From Clostridium lentum (GTDB lineage Bacteria; Bacillota; Clostridia; Clostridiales; Clostridiaceae): 25,122 bases of DNA. Positions 7,463-14,141 of this stretch are shown here, piece by piece (the stretch's first letter is position 1; every line of letters begins with the position of its first letter). A model generated the notes under the pieces. The model was not told the origin of the DNA. It was given only the letters and a program-made list of their open reading frames with translations, and did not search any database. The DNA is taken from the NCBI RefSeq assembly GCF_014287815.1, contig NZ_JACOOQ010000026.1, positions 1 to 25,122 of the forward strand, read 5' to 3'. A program made the translations under genes and the position numbers.

Positions 7463-7481
7463 CAAAATAATCTCCTTAAAT

Positions 7482-7517
7482 AAAAAAAGCTGTAAGTGAA
7501 CATAATTCACTTACAGC
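7482..7517 (-). terminator. tetA(P) leader terminator, proximal
   Basis: A perfect 12-bp stem (GCTGTAAGTGAA/TTCACTTACAGC) with a 5-nt loop, followed by seven T on the minus strand. It lies about 95 nt before tetA(P), inside its leader, so transcripts must read through it. Attenuation at such a terminator is the control reported for tetA(P) in C. perfringens. Confidence 0.88.
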
Positions 7518-7557
7518 CTCATAATTATATAACCTAAATATAAACATGAAATATACA

Positions 7558-7602
7558 ACTTTAATTTATATAACTTATGATTAAGCTATGCAAATTAAAG
7601 TC
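7558..7602 (-). promoter_or_regulatory. Long AT-rich hairpin in the tetA(P) leader
   Basis: Two nested inverted repeats: outer arms ACTTTAATTT/AAATTAAAGT, and inner arms around a TGAT loop. Together they could form a stem of about 20 bp between the two leader terminators. It lacks a T run and may be a competing structure in antitermination. This is inference. Confidence 0.45.
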
Positions 7603-7635
7603 TTATATCATATCTATAAATATAGTAAAAATAGG

Positions 7636-7663
7636 CATAAAAATACCGTGTTTAGAACACAGT
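7636..7663 (-). terminator. tetA(P) leader terminator, distal
   Basis: On the minus strand, ACTGTGTT pairs with AACACGGT (one wobble) around a 3-nt loop, followed by ATTTTTATG. Flanking A/T pairs can extend the stem. This is weaker than the terminator at 7482-7517 but placed the same way, inside the leader. Confidence 0.65.
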
Positions 7664-7839
7664 TTTCCTATTCTTCAAATAAAGATGTAATATGCTCATT
7701 ATAATACTGATTATTTTTAGAGTACACAAATAGACATGGTAATATCAATATTATTAATAATTGTTTCTACCACAAATAAACCTTGAGTTATCCAAGATTT
7801 TTTTCATATACTTTTTAAAATAATCCTTATTCAGTTAGT

Positions 7840-7866
7840 TTAGTTAAAAACTACCTCTTTGCGCAT
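7840..7866 (-). CDS. Leader peptide of the tet operon (MRKEVVFN)
   Basis: An 8-codon ORF with an ideal AAGGAG eight nt before its ATG, starting about 50 nt after the predicted transcription start. Nothing else is encoded close behind it. A well-initiated tiny ORF at the head of an attenuated leader is the expected sensor of ribosome stalling by tetracycline. That role is inference by analogy with other translation-inhibitor resistance genes. Confidence 0.55.
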   Translation of the reverse strand: MRKEVVFN

Positions 7867-7920
7867 ATTTACATCTCCTTTACATTTATATTTTTCATGT
7901 TTATATTTTAGTATAATTAC

Positions 7921-7948
7921 ATTATATATAAACTTTTATTTTTTTCAA
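7921..7948 (-). promoter_or_regulatory. Promoter of the tetA(P)-tetB(P) operon
   Basis: TTGAAA (7943-7948) and TATAAT (7921-7926) with a 16-nt spacer. Transcription would start near 7914, about 530 nt before tetA(P). From memory, the mapped C. perfringens tetA(P) promoter also lies about that far upstream. No other gene lies between it and tetA(P). Confidence 0.75.
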
Positions 7949-8270
7949 TACTTTTATATTCATATTTATCCAAATTCAATTGAAACTTTATTACTTCAAA
8001 TAACTTATATACACAAAAGAATAACTACTAACTTTAACCTAAATCTGAAATGAATATAAAAAATATATTTGTGGAATGTTTTACAATTTCTTTCAATACT
8101 ATAGATTAGAAAAAACAAATTCTAATTTGCTGAAATAGGTGAAAAACGAAGAACCTATGAATAAAACTACAATAACCTACAAAAATTCAAATTTTAGATT
8201 TTTGTGAGTTTCATTGCAGAATTAAAGCAGACCTACCTTTCATTTATATATCCAATTTTGGTAAAGTTCG
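7949..8270. other. Non-coding stretch between tet promoter and rlmH end
   Basis: No convincing gene. Short inverted repeats are present: TTAGAA/TTCTAA (around 8106-8125) and ATAGGT/ACCTAT (around 8135-8159), plus a weak A/T hairpin near 8178-8205. If the rlmH-end repeats are attachment sites, this is the rlmH-proximal end of the element, and these repeats could be recombinase-related. I cannot show that. Confidence 0.4.
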
Positions 8271-8291
8271 CACTTACTTGTGATACGGTTC
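8271..8291 (-). repeat. Right copy of the rlmH 3'-end repeat (candidate attachment site)
   Basis: This is the genuine end of rlmH, encoding EPYHK and the stop. It pairs with the copy at 3410-3430 (18 of 21 identical, same orientation). In SCC-type integration the recombinase cuts within this sequence and rlmH stays intact, as seen here. Confidence 0.75.
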
Positions 8292-8753
8292 ATTCTTCAT
8301 TATTCTAAATGCTCTATAAATTTGTTCTAAAAGCATCACTCTAAATAATTGATGTGGAAATGTCATTTTAGAGAAACAAATTTTATGATTAGCTCTTTTT
8401 ATAACATTTTGAGATAGACCAAGGCTTCCTCCTATAACAAAGGCTATATTGGAGTTTCCCATTACACCTTGTGTTTCAATAAACTTAGAAAATTCTTCAG
8501 AAGTCATTTGTTTTGCATTTAAATCCATAGCCACCACAAACATATTATCTTTAATCTTAGAAAGGATTAATTCCCCTTCCTTATCTTTTATCTGAAGTTC
8601 TTCTTTTTCTGAAGCATTATCAGGTGTTTTTTCATCTGGTAGCTCTATTATATCAACCTTACAGTATCTTCCTAATCTTTTAGTATATTCATCAATAGCT
8701 AGCTTTAAATATTTTTCCTTAAGCTTTCCTACTGAAATTATTGTTATGTTCAT
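8274..8753 (-). CDS. rlmH: 23S rRNA (pseudouridine-1915 N3)-methyltransferase RlmH
   Basis: A small SPOUT-class methyltransferase that modifies pseudouridine 1915 in helix 69 of 23S rRNA, using S-adenosylmethionine. It is 159 aa, the normal family length. Diagnostic features are the start MNITIISVGKLKEKY, the cofactor-binding FVIGGSLGL, and the conserved end FPHQLFRVMLLEQIYRAFRI...EPYHK. Two ATG codons are adjacent; the second (8753) is 7 nt from AAGGAGG and gives the standard N-terminus. It follows the small heat-shock gene by about 25 nt on the same strand. Its 3' end is duplicated at 3410-3430 and is probably the insertion site of the accessory DNA to the left. Confidence 0.97.
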   Translation of the reverse strand: MNITIISVGKLKEKYLKLAIDEYTKRLGRYCKVDIIELPDEKTPDNASEKEELQIKDKEGELILSKIKDNMFVVAMDLNAKQMTSEEFSKFIETQGVMGNSNIAFVIGGSLGLSQNVIKRANHKICFSKMTFPHQLFRVMLLEQIYRAFRIMKNEPYHK

Positions 8754-8777
8754 CATTTTTCCTCCTTAATCTATACA

Positions 8778-9248
8778 TTATTTAACTGTATAATCTACAT
8801 TAATTATAGTAACTTTATCATCAATCTTATTTTTCTTTGGAACATGTACAGTAAGCAAATTATCCTTAAACACAGCTTTAATACTATATGGATCAACATT
8901 TCCTACATAAAAATCCTTTATTTCTTCATTTTCCGGCCCTATAATTGTTACTGAAAAATTTTGCCCATTAGAAAAAAACTGATTTCTTTTAACCTTTATG
9001 GTTACATAGTTATTATTGTAATCTACATCAATATCTGACTTCTTAACTCCTGGTAATCTTCCACTTATTATATATTCTTTTTCCCTTTCACTAAGATTTA
9101 TATCTAAAGATGCCATATTTTCTATTTCATTTATCATATTATTAACAGTTTCATTATTTAAAACGCTATCAATAATACTATCTATAAAATCACTATTCAT
9201 TAAGGTATTAAAAGTTGTCTGAAACACATATGGAAATATATTAAACAT
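8778..9248 (-). CDS. Small heat-shock protein (Hsp20/alpha-crystallin)
   Basis: An ATP-independent holdase chaperone, 156 aa. The N-terminal 50 residues are hydrophobic and helix-rich (MFNIFPYVFQTTFNTL), as usual for substrate binding. The alpha-crystallin domain spans roughly residues 55-150: YIISGRLPGVKKSDIDVDYNN, then the AVFKDNLLTVHVPK signature. A short tail with a TIINV stretch may serve as the C-terminal I-x-I-like anchor. The ATG at 9248 has CAGGAG upstream. No CIRCE element is visible. A 7-nt inverted repeat ATGTATT-N8-AATACAT (9322-9343) lies about 75 nt upstream. It is cotranscribed at least potentially with rlmH. Confidence 0.88.
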   Translation of the reverse strand: MFNIFPYVFQTTFNTLMNSDFIDSIIDSVLNNETVNNMINEIENMASLDINLSEREKEYIISGRLPGVKKSDIDVDYNNNYVTIKVKRNQFFSNGQNFSVTIIGPENEEIKDFYVGNVDPYSIKAVFKDNLLTVHVPKKNKIDDKVTIINVDYTVK

Positions 9249-9364
9249 TTGTCTTTCTCCTGTCTTTGAAACTCTTATTATAATTTATTTAAAAGCCTCA
9301 TTAAAGTTGACAGTAAAAGTAATGTATTTCTTATTCAATACATAGATTTCGATAAATATTAGCA

Positions 9365-9396
9365 AAAAGAGATTTGACATACATCAAATCTCTTTT
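9365..9396 (-). terminator. Terminator after the SEC-C protein gene
   Basis: A perfect 13-bp stem (AAAAGAGATTTGA/TCAAATCTCTTTT) with a 6-nt loop and T run on the minus strand, just after the stop at 9407. The A-rich start means it could also act on the plus strand. Confidence 0.88.
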
Positions 9397-9406
9397 ATAA
9401 TTTATA

Positions 9407-9904
9407 TTACTTTCCACAGCATTTCTTATATTTCTTACCGCTTCCGCATGGACAAGCATCGTTTCTACCAACCTTGTTATCATTGATAACCATGTTTGTT
9501 GTCTTGTAAGCTTTTTGAATTTCTTTTCTCTTTTCTACTGAGAATATTCCATCCCATTGTGGTAATGTATAAAGGTAGTTAGCTTTAGCTTCTAACATAT
9601 TGAAATATAATTTTTCTAAATTAACATCTAAAGTTAATTCTGTGTTTTCATCTAAAGTCTCTAAATCATATGAATTATTTAAGCTATCATTTATTCCATC
9701 AACAAATCCCATGATGAATTCCACTGAAGTTTCATATTTTTTAGCTAAATCAGCAATTGTAGTCTTTACAGCTTCTTTGTGGTTAGCTAATAAATCTTTG
9801 TATATTGCTGTTTCAATTTTTGTATATTCAGCCCAAAAAGCTTTTTCTCCTTTAGTTTTTACATATTCTACAACCATTTCTGTCCATTGTGTATATAAAC
9901 TCAT
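9407..9904 (-). CDS. SEC-C motif protein (165 aa)
   Basis: The last 20 residues carry a complete SEC-C zinc motif, [18 protein letters not shown], as at the end of SecA, where it binds zinc and helps contact SecB or ribosomes. The rest (about 140 residues) is helical and acidic, with no other motif I can name. The protein is likely cytoplasmic. The ATG has GAGGAG 8 nt upstream. A promoter with TTGAAA (9965-9970), an 18-nt spacer and TATAAT (9941-9946) lies directly upstream and overlaps the end of walJ. A strong terminator follows, so it is a single-gene unit. Function is unknown beyond probable zinc binding. Confidence 0.85.
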   Translation of the reverse strand: MSLYTQWTEMVVEYVKTKGEKAFWAEYTKIETAIYKDLLANHKEAVKTTIADLAKKYETSVEFIMGFVDGINDSLNNSYDLETLDENTELTLDVNLEKLYFNMLEAKANYLYTLPQWDGIFSVEKRKEIQKAYKTTNMVINDNKVGRNDACPCGSGKKYKKCCGK

Positions 9905-9940
9905 AGTATTTTCTCCTCTTTATTTAATGTTGCTACTAAA

Positions 9941-9970
9941 ATTATACTTTATGTAACATATTTTTTTCAA
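9941..9970 (-). promoter_or_regulatory. Promoter of the SEC-C gene
   Basis: TTGAAA at 9965-9970 and a consensus TATAAT at 9941-9946 with an 18-nt spacer, about 40 nt upstream of the start codon. The upstream edge is close to the walJ stop. Confidence 0.6.
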
Positions 9971-9975
9971 TATTT

Positions 9976-10767
9976 TTATAACAATATTATTTCACTTGGA
10001 TTATGTCTACTAGCCAATTGTAAGATGACATCATCCCCTGGCCTTATACCATTTGCAGAAAGTACATCTACAACTGTCTGATAAGCCAGATCAGGATGAT
10101 TGTTTGTTCCGCTTAAATGCCCTAGCACTATCTGCTTCTTTTTATCATTTTTAAGTAAACTTACAATAGCACTGCCACAATCTTCATTGGATAAGTGGCC
10201 ATTTTCCCCTAAAACCCTAAGCTTTAATTTATAAGGATAAGGTCCCATTCTAAGCATATTAACATCGTGATTACTTTCTAATAATATGATATCTGAATCA
10301 ATTATGTTATCTCTTATTTCCTCAGTGAAAACACCAAAATCCGTAACTACACTTGCGTTTTTTCCAGCATAAGATACAGTATATCCTACTGGTGCTATTG
10401 CATCATGAGGTATATTAAAAGATCTTATTTCTAAATCATTAATTGTAATAGATGATCTTCTATCCATTATCCTTATATTATGTTCTTTTATCTTTCCTAT
10501 GTTTTTTTCCATAACAGCCCATGTATTGTCATTAGCATATATAGGAATATCATACTTTCTTGATAAAACACCTACACCTTTTATATGATCAATATGTTCA
10601 TGTGTTATAAAAATTCCATCTATACTACTTGATTCTTCTCCAATATGCTTTAAGGCATCATCTATCTTTTTGCCCGCTAAGCCAGCATCAATTAATACTT
10701 TAGCATTATCTGATGCTATAAATATACTGTTTCCACTACTTCCGCTATATAATGAGCAAAATTTCAT
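9976..10767 (-). CDS. walJ: MBL-fold hydrolase WalJ/YycJ
   Basis: A metallo-beta-lactamase-fold phosphodiesterase of the WalJ (YycJ, VicX) family, 263 aa. The Bacillus-type protein is linked to cell-wall control and DNA repair exonuclease activity. The start MKFCSLYSGSSGNS is characteristic, and the metal-binding THEHIDH lies at residues 55-61. Further ligands are in VVTDFG, LESNHD and GHLS. The GGGGG upstream of ATG gives a good start at 10767. It follows murA by 16 nt on the same strand, so the two form an operon. The usual walRK two-component genes are not beside it here. Confidence 0.93.
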   Translation of the reverse strand: MKFCSLYSGSSGNSIFIASDNAKVLIDAGLAGKKIDDALKHIGEESSSIDGIFITHEHIDHIKGVGVLSRKYDIPIYANDNTWAVMEKNIGKIKEHNIRIMDRRSSITINDLEIRSFNIPHDAIAPVGYTVSYAGKNASVVTDFGVFTEEIRDNIIDSDIILLESNHDVNMLRMGPYPYKLKLRVLGENGHLSNEDCGSAIVSLLKNDKKKQIVLGHLSGTNNHPDLAYQTVVDVLSANGIRPGDDVILQLASRHNPSEIILL

Positions 10768-10783
10768 CTTAATTCCCCCAGAA

Positions 10784-12043
10784 TTATCTTACTACTCTTC
10801 TTATGTCTGCTCCTAAGCTTCTGAATTTTTCTTCAATATGAGGATATCCTCTATCTATATGCTCAATATCTACTATTTCTGTTTCTCCATTAGCTATTAG
10901 CCCAGCAATAACCATTGCAGCACCAGCTCTTAAGTCAGTAGCAATTACTTTGGCTCCTTCAAGATTTTCTACACCATCTATAATAGCTGTTCTTCCCTCA
11001 ACCTTTATCATAGCACCCATCTTCTTTAATTCATCTGTATGCTTATGTCTGTTTTCCCATATACTTTCTGTAACTAAGCTTCTTCCTTTTGTTACACTTA
11101 ATAATACTGACATAGGTTGTTGTACATCTGTAGGGAATCCTGGATATGGTGCAGTTTTTACATTAACACCTCTTAATTTATTATCTACCGTAACTCTTAT
11201 ACTATCATCATCTTCTTCCACAATAGCTCCCATTTCAATAAGCTTAGCACTAATTGATTCTAAATGTTTAGGAATTATATTAGTTATTGTAACATCACCT
11301 TTTGTTGCTGCAGCAGCAATCATAAATGTTCCTGCTTCAATTTGATCTGGAATAACACTATAATTGCATCCAACTAATTCATTAACACCTTTTATTCTTA
11401 TTACATCTGTTCCTGCACCTTTAATATCTGCACCCATTGAGTTTAAGAAGTTAGCAACATCAACTACATGAGGCTCTTTTGCTACATTTTCTAAAACAGT
11501 TGTTCCTTCAGCCATTGTTGCTGCTATCATAACATTTATTGTTGCACCAACAGATACTACATCAAAGAAAATGTTTGCTGCCTTTAAGCTTTCTGCTTCC
11601 ACTAAAACAGCACCATGCTCAATTGTAACTTTAGCTCCTAAAGCTTCAAAACCTTTTATGTGTTGATCAATAGGTCTTACTCCTATTGGACATCCTCCAG
11701 GCAATTCAACTTTAGCTTTTTTAAATCTTGCTAGTAAAGATCCAATGAAATAGTAAGAAGCTCTCATTCTTCTCACATCTTCCGTACACGCATTAACAGT
11801 ATTAATATCTGTAGCATCAATTTCTAAAACATTTTTAGAAGTTTTTTTTACACTGCAGCCTAAATCCAATAAAATTCTTTCCAGGCAATGTACATCCTCT
11901 ATATCTGGTATGTTATCTATAACACATTTACTTTTACTTGCTAATACAGCTGCAGGTAAAATAGCTACTGCTGCGTTTTTTGCTCCATTTATTTCGACAG
12001 ATCCTCTTAAAGTTCCGCCTCCATTAATAATTAATGTTTCCAT
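10784..12043 (-). CDS. murA: UDP-N-acetylglucosamine 1-carboxyvinyltransferase MurA
   Basis: The first committed enzyme of peptidoglycan synthesis; it transfers enolpyruvate from PEP to UDP-GlcNAc. The protein is 419 aa from the ATG at 12043, chosen because AAGGG lies 8 nt upstream; a GTG three codons earlier is also possible. It shows the conserved opening [18 protein letters not shown] with Lys22, and [14 protein letters not shown] with the catalytic Cys118 that PEP and fosfomycin modify. The Cys is present, so the enzyme should be fosfomycin sensitive. The end, [11 protein letters not shown] followed by [12 protein letters not shown], is typical. Clostridia often have two murA genes; which paralogue this is cannot be said. 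It is followed by walJ. Confidence 0.96.
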   Translation of the reverse strand: METLIINGGGTLRGSVEINGAKNAAVAILPAAVLASKSKCVIDNIPDIEDVHCLERILLDLGCSVKKTSKNVLEIDATDINTVNACTEDVRRMRASYYFIGSLLARFKKAKVELPGGCPIGVRPIDQHIKGFEALGAKVTIEHGAVLVEAESLKAANIFFDVVSVGATINVMIAATMAEGTTVLENVAKEPHVVDVANFLNSMGADIKGAGTDVIRIKGVNELVGCNYSVIPDQIEAGTFMIAAAATKGDVTITNIIPKHLESISAKLIEMGAIVEEDDDSIRVTVDNKLRGVNVKTAPYPGFPTDVQQPMSVLLSVTKGRSLVTESIWENRHKHTDELKKMGAMIKVEGRTAIIDGVENLEGAKVIATDLRAGAAMVIAGLIANGETEIVDIEHIDRGYPHIEEKFRSLGADIRRVVR

Positions 12044-12256
12044 CCTATTCACCCTTACCTAAAATTATATATAATTAATTTATCCTTACTTCGTAAAATA
12101 TATCCATATTTGCATCAAAAAGACAATTTTTTTCATTTTCATAAAATCAACTCTAACCATTATAACATAAAGTCTATCAGTGTTAACAGGTTTTTTTCTT
12201 CCAATATATTGTTTATTTAGCCAATGTAATAACCTTTTGATTTAAACTTATAGTAA

Positions 12257-12286
12257 TTGGTAATATTATTGGTAATGTGATATAAT
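12257..12286 (+). promoter_or_regulatory. Promoter of the 177-aa gene
   Basis: TTGGTA at 12257-12262, an 18-nt spacer, and a consensus TATAAT at 12281-12286, about 45 nt before the start. ATTGGTAAT occurs twice, 13 nt apart, in this stretch. The remaining 12044-12250 gap is AT-rich, lies between divergent genes, and must also hold the murA promoter. Confidence 0.55.
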
Positions 12287-12332
12287 TTATTACAAAGTTT
12301 GCATATAAAAATTAGCTTGTGAGGTCATATTT

Positions 12333-12866
12333 ATGAAATATTATTTAGTAGCTTTGTTTGATGATGAATCATACAAAAACTTAAGTCCAATTCAAAAGAA
12401 TCTTTCTAAGAGGTATAAAGCCAATAGGAATTCTCCTATTCCTTATATTCTTCTAGAGGTATTAGAAAACCCTAACATTGATAAATTAAATCTTGTTATA
12501 GACAAAGTTCTTAAACCATATAAATTTTTTAAAGTGGAATTATCTTCAAAAGTTAGTGTGTCTGATACTAGTAAAACTTTAAATTTACAAGTACATGATA
12601 TAGGATATATTAAAAAATTAAGTAGATTATTATCTGATAACCTTAAACTGCATGGATTTAATACTAAAAGTTTAAATGCAAATGAAAATATTCACCTAAC
12701 TCTAGCTAATATGAACTACTTTAATAAAGAAGTTAAAAAAATTGATGGACCAACTGAATTAAAGTCTAATTTATCAACTCTAAAAGTTAATAGATTAGAA
12801 CTTTGGAAGATTTCTAACAATAGAAGAGAAATTTTAATTCAAACATATCCATTAAAGCATTTCTAA
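12333..12866 (+). CDS. 2'-5' RNA ligase-like (2H phosphoesterase) protein, degenerate
   Basis: 177 aa. The opening YYLVALFDDESYKNLSPIQKNLSKRYK matches clostridial 2'-5' RNA ligase/2H phosphoesterase relatives. The fold needs two H-x-T/S motifs. The second is present as HLTL (His121, Thr123). At the first position, where relatives read HITLEV, this protein reads YILLEV (Tyr38, Leu40), so one catalytic pair is missing. The protein may bind RNA or a cyclic phosphate without cutting, or have another role. It is soluble, with no signal peptide. It is a single-gene unit with its own promoter and a strong terminator. Family call is moderately firm; the loss rests on a remembered alignment. Confidence 0.72.
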   Translation: MKYYLVALFDDESYKNLSPIQKNLSKRYKANRNSPIPYILLEVLENPNIDKLNLVIDKVLKPYKFFKVELSSKVSVSDTSKTLNLQVHDIGYIKKLSRLLSDNLKLHGFNTKSLNANENIHLTLANMNYFNKEVKKIDGPTELKSNLSTLKVNRLELWKISNNRREILIQTYPLKHF

Positions 12867-12879
12867 TAAATTTAAACTT

Positions 12880-12948
12880 CCGTGAAAAATATTCCATATA
12901 TAGATATTATGAATCTATATTGGTCTATTTTTCATGGTATTTTTTTAT
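12880..12948 (+). terminator. Terminator after the 2H-like gene
   Basis: A 12-bp outer stem (12880-12891 with 12926-12937, one wobble) encloses a second hairpin, CCATATATAGAT/ATCTATATTGG, then a T run. The two-level structure is unusual but clearly terminator-like. Confidence 0.8.
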
Positions 12949-13075
12949 TTTTTCGAAATTTTCAAAATTTTATTTTTTGTATTCGTTTACTAACCTTTTC
13001 AATCGTCAAATGTTTTTGTAAAATATAGTTAGATTAATGATATTATTTTAATATAATCCTATAGGAGGATAAATT

Positions 13076-13525
13076 ATGAACATTTTATCACTTGCAGAAT
13101 ATCAAAAAGATAAATCCGCTAAAAAAATAATAGATACCAGCTTATCTGACTACAAGCTTGCTGCCAGAAAGCATTTAGAGTTACAAGTGAAACTTAGTTT
13201 TCTAGCTCAAGAAACAAGCTGCTATAAATATTGGATTGATAATAAATCCCAATTAAATCATGATGTTATATTTGAAAAATATATTGATTTTCTAGCCCAT
13301 GTCATTAATTTAGGGCTTTACAAGAACTATTTGAGTTCCTATGAATTAAATTTAAGACCTAGCGATTACTGCTTAAGTGATCAATTTTTAAATCTATTTA
13401 TTGATATAAATGATTTGATTATATCCCCTTCAACGGACCATTTTAATACACTTTTAGAAGATGTATTAAGCTTAGGTGTCACTTTAGGATACGATGAAGA
13501 ACAAATTAATAAAGCTTTCGAATAA
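13076..13525 (+). CDS. Dimeric dUTPase-like (all-alpha NTP pyrophosphatase) protein, degenerate
   Basis: 149 aa, wholly helical. The segment LELQVKLSFLAQETSCYKYW followed by FEKYIDFLAHVINLGL resembles the dimeric dUTPase family (relatives: LLVELGELANETRCFKYW and LEEYVDGLHFILSLGL). In that family four acidic residues bind magnesium (E-x-x-E and E-x-x-D). By my alignment three of the four are replaced here: Lys39, Phe42 and Lys68, with Asp71 kept. It is therefore probably not an active dUTPase, or the alignment is misleading. An AGGAGG lies 8 nt before the ATG, and a terminator follows. No signal peptide is present. Neighbours give no hint of a pathway. Confidence 0.55.
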   Translation: MNILSLAEYQKDKSAKKIIDTSLSDYKLAARKHLELQVKLSFLAQETSCYKYWIDNKSQLNHDVIFEKYIDFLAHVINLGLYKNYLSSYELNLRPSDYCLSDQFLNLFIDINDLIISPSTDHFNTLLEDVLSLGVTLGYDEEQINKAFE

Positions 13526-13530
13526 TATTG

Positions 13531-13560
13531 GGTATTTGCTTATTGCAAATGCCTTTTTTT
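13531..13560 (+). terminator. Terminator after the dUTPase-like gene
   Basis: GGTATTTGC pairs with GCAAATGCC (one wobble) around TTATT, followed by seven T. Confidence 0.85.
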
Positions 13561-13620
13561 AATCTTTAAAATACATTAAATATGAAATTATTTGGCACAA
13601 TATCTTTGAGGTGATGTAAT

Positions 13621-14052
13621 ATGTTTGGTTTTATAAGTGCCATTATTTCTGGTATTGCCATGAGCATTCAAGGTGTATTTAACACTCGTGTAAGTGAAAG
13701 GATTGGTGATATGGAAACTAATGTAGTTGTTCATGGTTCTGCCTTAGTCATAGCTATTATCCTAGTACTATTTTGGGGTAAGGGTGACTTTAAATCCATT
13801 AAAGAAGTAAATAAACTTTATCTTCTTGGTGGAGTACTAGGAATTATAATTACACTTACAGTGATGCTTAGCATAAAATCATTGGGAACTACCATAGGAA
13901 TAGGTACTATTTTAATAGCTCAGCTTGCTGCTGCTGGAATAATTAATGCCTTTGGCTTATTTGGTAGCGAAAAAATATCTTTTTCATTTTCGCAATTTTT
14001 AGGTTTAGGATTGATGATATTAGGTATTATTATTCTTAAATGGAAGCATTAG
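13621..14052 (+). CDS. YdcZ-family (DMT) membrane protein
   Basis: A small integral membrane protein, 143 aa, of the YdcZ/DUF606 branch of the drug/metabolite transporter superfamily. Four to five hydrophobic helices are visible: about residues 1-18, 35-53, 67-85, 92-113 and 124-141. The N-terminal GFISAIISGIAMSIQGVFNTRVSERIG segment is the usual YdcZ signature. Such half-size proteins generally pair as homo- or heterodimers; no second YdcZ gene is adjacent. GAGGTGAT precedes the ATG. The substrate is unknown. Distance to both neighbours suggests its own transcription. Confidence 0.85.
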   Translation: MFGFISAIISGIAMSIQGVFNTRVSERIGDMETNVVVHGSALVIAIILVLFWGKGDFKSIKEVNKLYLLGGVLGIIITLTVMLSIKSLGTTIGIGTILIAQLAAAGIINAFGLFGSEKISFSFSQFLGLGLMILGIIILKWKH

Positions 14053-14141
14053 CTTTCTTATTTCGGGTATTCTTCTAATCTATTAACAAATTTAGTCATA
14101 TTCTTATAATATAATACTAAGATTAATTACAGAGGTATTTT

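Noticed and set aside
7859..8053. Plus-strand ORF of 64 codons over the tet promoter region
   Set aside because: Composition is that of translated A/T-rich non-coding DNA, there is no Shine-Dalgarno, and it lies opposite the leader peptide and promoter.
8178..8205. A/T hairpin downstream of rlmH as a terminator
   Set aside because: The pairing is only A/T with a large loop and no convincing T run; too weak to list.
9322..9343. ATGTATT-N8-AATACAT inverted repeat as a heat-shock operator (CIRCE)
   Set aside because: CIRCE is a TTAGCACTC-N9-GAGTGCTAA sequence. This one is short and A/T-rich and sits too far upstream to support a claim.
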